Part shown: positions 1 to 6,136 of the stretch, in pieces | Layout of the letters: the number at the start of each line of letters is the position of its first letter | How positions within the stretch are numbered: the first letter of the stretch is position 1 | Translations under genes and position numbers: made by a program | Notes under the pieces: model-generated | The model's input: only the letters and a program-made list of their open reading frames with translations | The model's database searches: none | What the model was told of the DNA's origin: nothing | IMG/VR virus record: IMGVR_UViG_3300005529_000334 | Span: 1-31,853 of that record | From: a virus | Direction: 5' to 3' (one strand) | DNA: 31,853 nucleotides

Positions 1-2
1 TC

Positions 3-236
3 CAGACGCCAGAGGCACAACGCCTGATAGAGCGCCAGAAGCGGATGCGCGAGTTGGCGCACTTCCGCAAGACGTTCCTGAGGCCCGCGAATGACTGGTG
101 CATTGACTGCGGCGCAAAGGTGGAGAAGCACGAGCGCGGCTACATTGTCTGGGACGGAGACAGGCGCGAATACCGCAGGCAATGTGGCAAGTGTCGTGAC
201 CGCGAAGGATGCGGCGGCGCAGAAGCTCTAGCGTAA
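3..236 (+). CDS. Partial small zinc-binding protein (5' end outside window)
   Basis: The reading frame is open from the left edge and ends at TAA 234-236, so the true start probably lies outside; an internal ATG at 45 would give 63 residues. The visible part is basic, with two cysteine pairs, CIDC and CGKC, separated by about 28 residues. That spacing is typical of a small zinc ribbon. Proteins of this kind in phages usually bind nucleic acid or act as adaptors, but no specific function can be read here. It belongs with the other small Cys-pair proteins found beside the terminase. Confidence 0.55.
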   Translation, partial: QTPEAQRLIERQKRMRELAHFRKTFLRPANDWCIDCGAKVEKHERGYIVWDGDRREYRRQCGKCRDREGCGGAEALA

Positions 237-335
237 GTGCTCCATCCCAGCCTGCTCCAACCTGACCGACAGGGATGCACTGCCGGTTTCACCAGCCATC
301 TCTGTGGGATGCGCTCGCATGTGTTTTTGAGAGCG

Positions 336-593
336 ATGCGTGCTTGCGAGCAGCACTGTGAGTTCATGCGCTGCACAGCGCCATGCTCCGATCCAAGCGG
401 GCATCGTAGTGGGCACCTCTGCACGTGGCACAGACAGGGGCCAATGCGTACCTGCTCCTGTGACTACTGCACGCGAGTGTGGGAGCAGGATGTGGCGGAG
501 CATGCGCGGATCACAGGACATGTGCATGTACGTGATGACCACGCAGCCAGCCTGGCGACCGAGGCAGCCGCAAACCGGGCAGGAGGGGCTTGA
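336..593 (+). CDS. Cys/His-rich small hypothetical protein
   Basis: An 85-residue frame rich in Cys and His. It contains CEQHC near the N-terminus and, later, CDYC followed by two histidines at C2H2-like spacing (C-x2-C-x10-H-x5-H), so zinc binding is plausible. The start is uncertain: ATG 336 has only a close GAGAG upstream, and the same frame is open to ATG 309 and GTG 237. Codon use is less convincing than in neighbouring genes, and the region from 237 to 335 holds nothing else I can support. It could be a spurious frame. Confidence 0.35.
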   Translation: MRACEQHCEFMRCTAPCSDPSGHRSGHLCTWHRQGPMRTCSCDYCTRVWEQDVAEHARITGHVHVRDDHAASLATEAAANRAGGA

Positions 594-653
594 GGACTCC
601 GGCGCTCCCTTCACGAACAATTTCTCCAATTCAGAATCCAGGCGAGGTTGAAC

Positions 654-839
654 ATGGCCCACCAGTTAAGCGATGCGTTCAAAAACGCCCACGGTCAGCT
701 ACACAAACAGATAAAGGTGAAGCAGGGAGCGAAAATCCCCAAAGCCAAGTTGCTGGCCGCCGTCAAAGGCAAATACGGCCCCAAGGCCAAACAGCGTGCC
801 CTGCCCGTGCTTAACATGCAGGGGGCGCGACAGTCCTAA
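654..839 (+). CDS. Small basic hypothetical protein
   Basis: A 61-residue lysine-rich protein starting at ATG 654 behind an AGGCGAGG ribosome-binding site (about 641-648). It reads MAHQLSDAFKNAHGQL and then a strongly basic stretch with many Lys, ending MQGARQS. The charge suggests nucleic-acid binding, but no family is recognised. It is followed after 19 bases by another small gene, so the two are probably co-transcribed. Confidence 0.55.
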   Translation: MAHQLSDAFKNAHGQLHKQIKVKQGAKIPKAKLLAAVKGKYGPKAKQRALPVLNMQGARQS

Positions 840-858
840 TCCCGGAGGAAAAACAAAA

Positions 859-1083
859 ATGTTGGTTGAGCACATTCGCCAGGCGGTAGACGAAATTGAA
901 ATCACCGGCCTCCGCAGCCCGCATTTGGAGGCTGCACTGGAACACCTGAGAGCGGCGGAAGCTGTGGCCTCCAGCCAGCGCGAGGTAGAAGTCGCGACTG
1001 CTCAGCAGGCAAGCCAGCCCCAAGGCAAAGATTCCGGCAGCGACAAAGACAAGTCGGAGGGCGTAACGGATGCGACGGTATAG
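859..1083 (+). CDS. Small hypothetical protein with acidic disordered tail
   Basis: A 74-residue protein. ATG 859 is preceded by a strong GGAGG (844-848). The first half (MLVEHIRQAVDEIEITGL, then LEAALEHLRAAEAV) is predicted helical. The C-terminal third is rich in Ser, Asp, Lys and Gln and looks disordered. Its end overlaps the start of the metallophosphoesterase gene by 14 bases, implying translational coupling. No family recognised. Confidence 0.6.
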   Translation: MLVEHIRQAVDEIEITGLRSPHLEAALEHLRAAEAVASSQREVEVATAQQASQPQGKDSGSDKDKSEGVTDATV

Positions 1084-1927
1084 AGTGCTGGTCGTTTCCG
1101 ATATCCACGTAGGCTCCATCTTCGGCCTGCTCCCGCCAGGTTTTGTCCGCTCCGACAATGCCACGGTTTCTCTGAACCCAGGCCAGGAGCATTTGTGGGG
1201 GTGCTGGGATGATCTTCGCCAGCGCGTCCGCGATGTGGACGTGGTGGTGGTCAACGGGGACGTGATAGACGGCCCGCAACCAGCGCAGCGTGGAACCGAG
1301 CTATCGCTACCCATCCTGGGAGACCAGGCAGAGGCAGCCATAGAAACCCTGCGCCTGCTCAAGAAATCAACCGGCACGGCTCCCTGGTACTTCATCCAGG
1401 GTACGGAATATCATGATTGTCGCGCCGGACGCTCCGCCGAGGAAGTGGCCCGCGCCCTGGACGCCACGCCATACACCGGCCTGGGAACCGGCAGATACAG
1501 CCGCGAGGTGCTGGACTTGGACATAGACGGCGTGGTTATCAACTTCGCCCACGGCATCTCCGTGGCTACCGGCTTCTACCGCGCCACTCCCGCAGACCGG
1601 GAAGGCATCTGGTCGGCGCTTGCCGGAAAGGACGGCAAAATGCCCAAGGCCGACGCGGTGGTTCGCTCCCACGCGCACAGTTTTGTGCATGTGGAACACG
1701 CCAGCAAGCACATCGTCATCAGTCCATGCTGGCAGCTTCAGACCCGCTACCAGAGGAAAAACAGTGTGTACAGGATGATTCCCGACATCGGCGCTATGGT
1801 GCTGGAGGTCACTCCAGATGCCAAGCGTCAGGGGTTTGATCCTGTACACGTTCAGAAAATCCTGTACCCGCTTCCGGCGGTGAAGCCGACCAAGCTGGAA
1901 CTCCCATCAGGCGGCTCCAGGATGTAA
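1070..1927 (+). CDS. Calcineurin-like metallophosphoesterase
   Basis: A 285-residue protein of the calcineurin-like phosphoesterase fold, which uses a two-metal centre to hydrolyse phosphomono- or diesters. Motifs visible in order: DIHVG (D11, H13), GDVIDG (63-68), GTEYHD (about 111-116, in the place of the usual GNH motif), FAHG (H161) and SHAHSF (H201, H203). Start ATG 1070 has GGAGG about 11 bases upstream and overlaps the preceding gene. Phage members are often found among accessory genes near the terminase. The substrate is unknown; nucleotide or RNA processing are both possible. Confidence 0.85.
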   Translation: MRRYRVLVVSDIHVGSIFGLLPPGFVRSDNATVSLNPGQEHLWGCWDDLRQRVRDVDVVVVNGDVIDGPQPAQRGTELSLPILGDQAEAAIETLRLLKKSTGTAPWYFIQGTEYHDCRAGRSAEEVARALDATPYTGLGTGRYSREVLDLDIDGVVINFAHGISVATGFYRATPADREGIWSALAGKDGKMPKADAVVRSHAHSFVHVEHASKHIVISPCWQLQTRYQRKNSVYRMIPDIGAMVLEVTPDAKRQGFDPVHVQKILYPLPAVKPTKLELPSGGSRM

Positions 1928-1962
1928 CAAAACGTCGGTAACTCACGACAATTACCAACAAA

Positions 1963-2199
1963 ATGAAATACACGGCTCCCGTTGCTCCCGATGACATATG
2001 GGAGCAGTTGGAAAGGGTGCGCCGGGAGGCGCTGGAACAGGAGCGCCCGCAGGACTCGTTCACCGTCTTGGAATACGCCGAACGCTTCGGCCTGCCAGAG
2101 CGAACAGCCTATGCCCAAGTGAAAAAACTCCTGGCGAAGGGGCGGATCGAGCTTGCGGGCAGTTTCGGGCATCAGCGGTACTACCGGCTGAAATCATGA
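1963..2199 (+). CDS. Small winged-helix DNA-binding protein
   Basis: A 78-residue protein. Residues about 33-62 (FTVLEYAERFGLPERTAY, then AQVKKLLAKGRIEL) fit a helix-turn-helix, and the following HQRYYRL strand fits a wing, so a winged-helix DNA-binding domain is likely. No clear Shine-Dalgarno precedes ATG 1963. The 35-base spacer before it contains GGTAA and TTACC arms 10 bases apart, which could be an operator or leader hairpin. Its stop overlaps the next start (ATGA). It may be a small transcriptional regulator or a terminase-small-subunit-like DNA-recognition protein; position upstream of the large terminase makes the latter worth considering. Confidence 0.6.
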   Translation: MKYTAPVAPDDIWEQLERVRREALEQERPQDSFTVLEYAERFGLPERTAYAQVKKLLAKGRIELAGSFGHQRYYRLKS

Positions 2200-2492
2200 T
2201 CTGGGTGCTGTGGGCTATTGCGCTGATCGCGCAGCAGGCGACGCAGACGATTCACACGCGGGCCAAGGCGATGACCAACCTGCGCTACACGGCAGTCGCC
2301 GGGGCGCTGAGTCACCTGAGTTGGATTCTTTCCAACTTCATCATGGTGGACAAAATCGTAACCGCCCAGCACAGCAGCGACCTGCCCCTGGCTGCGTTCG
2401 TCGTTGTGTTCTACGTCCTTTGGGCGGACGCCGGAGGCGTTCTGGCGCAGTGGCTTGCCATGAACGTTCTGGAAAAGCGCATTCGGTTATGA
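2196..2492 (+). CDS. Small integral membrane protein
   Basis: A 98-residue protein starting at ATG 2196, which overlaps the preceding stop by four bases (ATGA). It shows at least three hydrophobic stretches: WVLWAIALIAQQ at the N-terminus, a middle helix around LSHLSWILSNFIMV, and LAAFVVVFYVLWADAGGVLAQWLA near the C-terminus. The topology suggests a polytopic inner-membrane protein. Function is not recognised; a holin-like role is possible, but a better holin candidate lies in the lysis cassette at 27840. Confidence 0.65.
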   Translation: MIWVLWAIALIAQQATQTIHTRAKAMTNLRYTAVAGALSHLSWILSNFIMVDKIVTAQHSSDLPLAAFVVVFYVLWADAGGVLAQWLAMNVLEKRIRL

Positions 2493-2896
2493 CTGACAGG
2501 GAGACACTGGAGGCCCGCAGAATGCGCGGTATTGGTGGTGCGCCAACCAGGGCGACCACGCTTCCTGATGGCGCAAAGCGGAAGGAGTTTCCGGTCGCCA
2601 GCGGCGTTCTGGATTACTTTCCCGACGCGCTGGTTGCGGTTGCAGAGGTCAGCTATCGCGGTAATCAACAGCACAACCCAGGCCAGCCGATCCACTGGGC
2701 GCGGGACAAGTCCACGGATGAAGCCGATACCATGATCCGCCACTTCTTGCAGCGCGGCCTGCGCGATACGGATGGAATCCGGCACTCGGCAAAGATGGCA
2801 TGGCGGGCGCTGGCGATTCTTCAGAAAGAAATAGAGGCCGAACAAGACCAGGCGATTCTTCACCAAGAGATCGAGGCGGAGCAGGGTTGTGGCTGA
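2489..2896 (+). CDS. dATP/dGTP diphosphohydrolase-like domain protein (DUF5664 type)
   Basis: A 135-residue protein starting at ATG 2489 with an ATGA overlap. The core KEFPVASGVLDYFPDALVAV, then GNQQHNPGQPIHWARDKS, then DTDGIRHSAKMAWRALAILQ matches my memory of the phage domain annotated as dATP/dGTP diphosphohydrolase N-terminal (DUF5664). This family is related to MazZ of Z-genome phages, which removes pyrophosphate from dGTP/dATP. Here there is no PurZ or polymerase in view, so modified-DNA synthesis cannot be claimed. It probably trims the purine dNTP pool. The C-terminus has an imperfect duplication (KEIEAEQDQAIL, then HQEIEAEQ). Confidence 0.65.
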   Translation: MTDRETLEARRMRGIGGAPTRATTLPDGAKRKEFPVASGVLDYFPDALVAVAEVSYRGNQQHNPGQPIHWARDKSTDEADTMIRHFLQRGLRDTDGIRHSAKMAWRALAILQKEIEAEQDQAILHQEIEAEQGCG

Positions 2897-3080
2897 TATG
2901 GGCTTTCTACCGGACGACCTCGACATGGAGCCAGGCGACACGACACTAGGGGTGATCTGGCCCAGCGACCAGAGGCGCTGCGTTTGCAGATATGCGCGGA
3001 ATCATAGATGGCGAGTTAACGCTGGAAAAAGCACTAGCCAACCTTCTGCCCAAACAAAAGGAGTTTCTTCGCGCCCCTGA
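2889..3080 (+). CDS. Possible small protein overlapping the terminase start
   Basis: A 63-residue frame from GTG 2889 (or ATG 2898), preceded by GGCGGAGCAGGG. It begins MADMGFLPDDLDMEPGDTTL and runs 89 bases into the terminase gene in another frame. The N-terminal half, which lies in otherwise unoccupied sequence, looks protein-like; the C-terminal part is probably only the shadow of the terminase. It could couple translation to the terminase, whose own ATG lacks a clear ribosome-binding site. Doubtful. Confidence 0.3.
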   Translation: MADMGFLPDDLDMEPGDTTLGVIWPSDQRRCVCRYARNHRWRVNAGKSTSQPSAQTKGVSSRP

Positions 3081-4473
3081 GCGCTACGTCGCCTACATCG
3101 GCGGCGAGGGTTCTGGCAAGACTGTGGCTCTATGCCTGGCAGCAATCATGAACGGTCATATGAACCCTGGCGGCATGAGTCTGATCGGTCGCGCCACGAT
3201 TCCGGCGCTGAAGGTTACCACTCGCAAGACGTTCCTGGAACTGTTCCCGCATGAGTGGTGCGCGGACTGGAAGGACACGCAGCCAACCGCTGGCGGAATG
3301 GTGGTTCACAAGAACGGACATGAATTCCATTTCGTCCACCTGGACATGGACGATGCGGCGGTTCGCTCCCACATCCGCTCCATGAACCTGTCGCATGGCT
3401 ACCTGGACGAGGGCAGCGAACTGAGCGAGGACGCCTTCCGGGTTGTAACAGGGCGACTTCGCCGGAAAGGGGTCAATCGCCGCCTGCTCAGGGTATGCGG
3501 CAACCCTGGCGGCCAGGATTGGCAGTGGCGCACGTTTTTCGATGAGAAGCGCCCGGCCAGGCTGAAGCGGATTACACGCGGCATCCTGGCTCCATCAACC
3601 GAGAACTACCACCTGCCGAAGGAGTACATAGAGGACAGGCTCTGCATATATCCTCCAGACTGGCAGGAACGGTTCATCTACGGATCGTTCGCGGACTTCT
3701 CGGACAAAATCTACAAGGAACTCAGCCGCGACCTGCACACCTGGGAGTGCGCTGGAGGCGCACGGTACGAGGTGTTCGGCGGACACGACCATCCGCCGGA
3801 TAACTGGCCGGTGATCGTGGGTATAGATATCGGCGGCGGCGCTGAGGGCGACCCCTGGGCGCTGGTGTTCATCGCCGTGCAGCCGGAGACCGGCTTTCTT
3901 TACCAGTACGGCGAGGTTTACGGAACCGGCATCCTGGTTCGCAAGATAGCCGATGAATACTTTGACCGGCTGGGTAATCACCCGCTGGACGGGGCGGCAT
4001 ACGACTGGGAGAACAAAGTTGCTGGTCTGGAATTGAACGCCGAAGGCGTGCCATGTGCTCCGGCGAACAAGGATTGGAGAGCGGGGGTATTCAAGGTCGC
4101 GCAGTATCTTCACCCAGACCCGCGTCTGACGCACCCGTTCACCGGGAAAAAGAATTCGCCGCGCTACTTCGTCTGCCGCTACTGCTGCCCAAACACCTGG
4201 CGCGAGTTGGTTGCCTACTCCTGGGCAAAAGACAGGGCGGGAAATCCAACCGGCAAGCCGGTTGGCAAGGACGATCACACCTGCGACGCAGTTCGTTACG
4301 CGATTCACACCTTCAGGCCGGAGCCGCATCAACTGAAGCCAAAGCCGATTTGGGACAACCCCGGCCTGGACATGCTCTCGCGCATGTTCTGGCGCGACGT
4401 GACGCGGGCGCAGGAGCGGCGGGAGGAGCGCCGCAACCGGCCAGTTTTCGGATATAGAGCGAGGTTGTTCTGA
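2992..4473 (+). CDS. terL: Terminase large subunit
   Basis: A 493-residue DNA-packaging motor. Walker A is GGEGSGKT (37-44), Walker B is GYLDE (D139, E140), and a coupling motif is VCGNPGG (168-174). The C-terminal RuvC-like nuclease is marked by VGIDIGGG (D279), AYDWE (D338) and DDHTCDAVRY (D432). It cuts concatemers and pumps DNA through the portal into the prohead. In its frame the only upstream stop is at 2953, so ATG 2992 is the first start. The frame also has a Cys-rich patch CRYCC near 395-399, unusual but not obviously functional. Portal follows about 1.7 kb downstream after many small genes. Confidence 0.95.
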   Translation: MRGIIDGELTLEKALANLLPKQKEFLRAPERYVAYIGGEGSGKTVALCLAAIMNGHMNPGGMSLIGRATIPALKVTTRKTFLELFPHEWCADWKDTQPTAGGMVVHKNGHEFHFVHLDMDDAAVRSHIRSMNLSHGYLDEGSELSEDAFRVVTGRLRRKGVNRRLLRVCGNPGGQDWQWRTFFDEKRPARLKRITRGILAPSTENYHLPKEYIEDRLCIYPPDWQERFIYGSFADFSDKIYKELSRDLHTWECAGGARYEVFGGHDHPPDNWPVIVGIDIGGGAEGDPWALVFIAVQPETGFLYQYGEVYGTGILVRKIADEYFDRLGNHPLDGAAYDWENKVAGLELNAEGVPCAPANKDWRAGVFKVAQYLHPDPRLTHPFTGKKNSPRYFVCRYCCPNTWRELVAYSWAKDRAGNPTGKPVGKDDHTCDAVRYAIHTFRPEPHQLKPKPIWDNPGLDMLSRMFWRDVTRAQERREERRNRPVFGYRARLF

Positions 4474-4484
4474 CGCCTGTAGTC

Positions 4485-4658
4485 ATGGGTTCGCCAGCGA
4501 ATCTGGCGAGTGTCACCTACATCTTCCGAGCCTGGGTGCCAGGCTGGTTGCGCCGCGTTCTACTGCGCCTGTTTCTCGAACCAGCGCCGGATCGCGGTTA
4601 CGAGGCCGGATACCAGCAGGGGCTGGCAGACGCCAGGGCGGAGATGTCGGGAAGCTAG
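4485..4658 (+). CDS. Small basic/amphipathic hypothetical protein
   Basis: A 57-residue frame between the terminase and the next zinc protein. It begins MGSPANLASVTYIF, has a hydrophobic-basic stretch (VPGWLRRVLLRLFLEP), and ends in GYEAGYQQGLADARAEM, a Gly/Tyr-Ala-Gly pattern often seen in small phage proteins. The N-terminal half could sit at the membrane. The coding case is position: it fills the gap exactly and stays in an intact frame. Function unknown. Confidence 0.5.
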   Translation: MGSPANLASVTYIFRAWVPGWLRRVLLRLFLEPAPDRGYEAGYQQGLADARAEMSGS

Positions 4659-4661
4659 CCG

Positions 4662-4904
4662 TTGCGGGGTATGCAGTACGAGTACCGACACCACACCGAG
4701 GCCAAGAGCGACATTTCAATCTGCGCCGCTGCCGGGTGCCCAAGGCCAAGGGCGGGATTCTCGCGGTTCTGTTCCAGCAGGTGCAGGAACCGGGAAGCCT
4801 GCCGCCGATACTACTGGCGCAACCCGGAGGCGCAGCGCAAGCGGAAGCTGGACTACTACCACCGGCGGAAGCGGAGGATGAATGCCAGTAGAAAGGTTCG
4901 TTAG
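4662..4904 (+). CDS. Small arginine-rich zinc-finger protein
   Basis: An 80-residue protein if read from TTG 4662 (GGAAG seven bases upstream), or 77 from ATG 4671. It contains C-x4-C and C-x3-C pairs (CAAAGC, later CSSRC) followed by a highly basic tail (RRYYWRNPEAQRKRKLDYYH, then RRKRR). The FSRFCSSRCR sequence resembles the treble-clef/zinc-ribbon piece of phage HNH-like DNA-binding proteins, without an HNH motif. DNA or RNA binding is likely, function unknown. It overlaps the next gene by 23 bases. Confidence 0.6.
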   Translation: MRGMQYEYRHHTEAKSDISICAAAGCPRPRAGFSRFCSSRCRNREACRRYYWRNPEAQRKRKLDYYHRRKRRMNASRKVR

Positions 4905-5082
4905 GTTCACCTGCGACCAGTGCGGCCAGGAGACAACCATCCCAGGCGACCGTCAGCCGACCAGGGCCGAGCAGGAGGAAGTCGAGCGAATTTTGGTCGT
5001 ATCGCAGGGAAACAGGCAATTCATCCTGTGTCGCCCGCTTTGCCTGCTCAACTTCTTCAGGCGGATTGTTGGACAACTGTAA
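4882..5082 (+). CDS. Small zinc-ribbon-like protein
   Basis: A 66-residue protein with GGAGG upstream of ATG 4882. The N-terminal CDQCG and the C-terminal CRPLC pairs, 39 residues apart, suggest a single zinc site. The intervening part is predicted helical (RAEQEEVERILVV). It overlaps the genes on either side (23 bases upstream; TAATG with the next). No named family. Confidence 0.6.
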   Translation: MPVERFVRFTCDQCGQETTIPGDRQPTRAEQEEVERILVVSQGNRQFILCRPLCLLNFFRRIVGQL

Positions 5083-5300
5083 TGGATATCCAGGCGCTAA
5101 AGGAGCAAGTCGAGCAGGAGCGCCAGGCTCTCCTGACTGCTCCATCCGTGCCAATCACGGCTGGCACGGTGACGCGATGCTCGTTCTGTGGTCGGATGTC
5201 AGCCGCGCTCGTTCGCTGCGAGACCATGGGCACAGTGGAGCGTTACTGCTGCGAGGCGTGCCATCCCGACTGCGCGGCTGGTTCGCCCTTGCCGCAATAG
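5082..5300 (+). CDS. Small zinc-ribbon-like protein
   Basis: A 72-residue protein starting in a TAATG overlap at 5082. After an N-terminal helix (MDIQALKEQVEQERQALL) it carries CSFCG and CCEACH pairs around a short basic loop, a clear zinc-ribbon arrangement. Its TAG stop (5298-5300) lies inside the first copy of a 31-bp tandem duplication. This is the third consecutive Cys-pair protein downstream of the terminase; together they may form a DNA- or protein-binding set. Confidence 0.6.
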   Translation: MDIQALKEQVEQERQALLTAPSVPITAGTVTRCSFCGRMSAALVRCETMGTVERYCCEACHPDCAAGSPLPQ

Positions 5301-5357
5301 GTAAACCAATGGTTGACAAATTCGACAATAGGTAAACCAATGGTTGACAAATTCGAC
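5296..5357 (+). repeat. 31-bp perfect tandem duplication covering a translation start
   Basis: Two identical 31-base copies (5296-5326 and 5327-5357) beginning AATAGGTAAACCAATGG. Each holds an ATG (5309 and 5340) and the codons for MVDKFD. From the first ATG only a nine-codon reading frame (MVDKFDNR, stop at 5335) is possible because 31 is not a multiple of three; the second ATG opens the real gene. So a spacer plus gene start has been duplicated, leaving a decoy start. Confidence 0.9.
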
Positions 5358-5612
5358 ACGCCCGGCTCCGCCGGGCGACTTACGCGCCATGACATAGGCG
5401 CAGATATTGATCCAACCCTGAATCACTACGGAAACGCCGACTGGGACTTGGATCGGCTGGAGGAGGAAGTAAAGCGTGTTAGTCGCGGCTCTCTTAGGAA
5501 TTATCGCGGCCTTGATCGTGCTCTCGGTCTTGAACGAACTGAGCCATCGCAGGACGGAGAGGGCGCTGATGGACAGGATTCTGGAGACGGCGGGATCACG
5601 CTCTCTTTCTGA
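5340..5612 (+). CDS. Small hypothetical protein, C-terminus overlapping next gene
   Basis: A 90-residue frame from ATG 5340 in the second repeat copy. The first 45 residues (MVDKFDTPGSAGRLTRHDIG, then DPTLNHYGNADWDLDRLEEE) look genuinely coding. The last 45, rich in Gly, Asp and Arg, overlap the membrane-protein gene at 5476 by 137 bases in another frame and look like its shadow. Either this is a true long overlap or an ancestral stop near 5475 has been lost. Function unknown. Confidence 0.45.
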   Translation: MVDKFDTPGSAGRLTRHDIGADIDPTLNHYGNADWDLDRLEEEVKRVSRGSLRNYRGLDRALGLERTEPSQDGEGADGQDSGDGGITLSF

Positions 5613-5685
5613 ACCTGCCGCATCATCCACTCCTGCTCACCAGAAGCGCGAACCGGAAAGGCTGCGGTTTCGCGTTCTGGCGTAA
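5476..5685 (+). CDS. Small single-span membrane protein
   Basis: A 69-residue protein from GTG 5476, supported by an excellent ribosome-binding site (GGAGGAGG, 5459-5466). The N-terminus MLVAALLGIIAALIVLSVL is one hydrophobic helix, followed by a charged, probably disordered region with many Arg and Glu. N-in, single-span topology is similar to small phage membrane proteins such as spanin or holin accessories, but the position near the portal does not support a lysis role. Confidence 0.6.
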   Translation: MLVAALLGIIAALIVLSVLNELSHRRTERALMDRILETAGSRSLSEPAASSTPAHQKREPERLRFRVLA

Positions 5686-5698
5686 CGCTGATTAGCGT

Positions 5699-5989
5699 AT
5701 GGCGAACATCATCGAACGCTTCCTGATCCACGTCACCGCCGCCACATCGCTTGTGCTGGCGGTTGAATTGTTGCTTGCCTGGATCGCCCGCCAGCGTGAT
5801 GAGGCGGAGGCGTGGTATAGGCGGGCGCTTCCTGGGCTGTTGGTTGCGGCTGTGGCGTTCACGCGGGAGGCTTATGACGTCTCACGCGGCCAGCCGCTAC
5901 TAAAGGCGTTCACCGACTACGCCTCATGGATTATCGGAGTTTCAGCCAGCGTGTACGCGATATACCGAATCCGAAACGCGCAGAGGTGA
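5699..5989 (+). CDS. Small membrane protein
   Basis: A 96-residue protein with three hydrophobic segments: TAATSLVLAVELLLAWIA, ALPGLLVAAVAF and ASWIIGVSASVYAIYRI. It begins two codons after the end of the previous small membrane-protein gene, with no strong ribosome-binding site. No family recognised. Two adjacent small membrane proteins between the terminase and portal are unusual and might act on the host envelope. Confidence 0.6.
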   Translation: MANIIERFLIHVTAATSLVLAVELLLAWIARQRDEAEAWYRRALPGLLVAAVAFTREAYDVSRGQPLLKAFTDYASWIIGVSASVYAIYRIRNAQR

Positions 5990-5991
5990 CC

Positions 5992-6132
5992 ATGCCAAAG
6001 GGCTACGAGAAAATCCGCGACAAGTTCATCCGCCAGGGCATGAAAACAGAGGCGGCCAAGGAAAAGGCCGCGAAAATTTGGAACGCAAAGATGGCGGGAA
6101 CGGGCAAGACGGTAGGCAGAGGACGAAACTAA
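5992..6132 (+). CDS. Small basic conserved-type phage protein
   Basis: A 46-residue protein from ATG 5992 with AGAGGTG just upstream. The sequence KIRDKFIRQGMKTEAAKEKA, then AKIWNAKMAG and a basic Gly/Arg tail, resembles tiny proteins commonly seen beside phage portal genes. It may bind DNA or assist assembly; nothing more can be read. The portal gene follows four bases later. Confidence 0.6.
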   Translation: MPKGYEKIRDKFIRQGMKTEAAKEKAAKIWNAKMAGTGKTVGRGRN

Positions 6133-6136
6133 AGCT

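Noticed and set aside
590-814. Alternative plus-strand frame overlapping the 654 gene
   Set aside because: The 654 gene has the ribosome-binding site and a more natural composition.
2889-2992. A programmed frameshift joining the 2889 frame to the terminase
   Set aside because: The terminase frame has a stop at 2953 and a good ATG at 2992 leading straight into its N-terminal region; no slippery sequence is seen.
3595-4332. A minus-strand frame inside the terminase gene
   Set aside because: Opposite to a gene with clear Walker and nuclease motifs, so it cannot be preferred.
5313-5349. TTGACA boxes in the tandem duplication as promoter -35 elements
   Set aside because: TTGACA occurs in each copy, but no TATAAT-like sequence follows at 16-18 bases in either copy.
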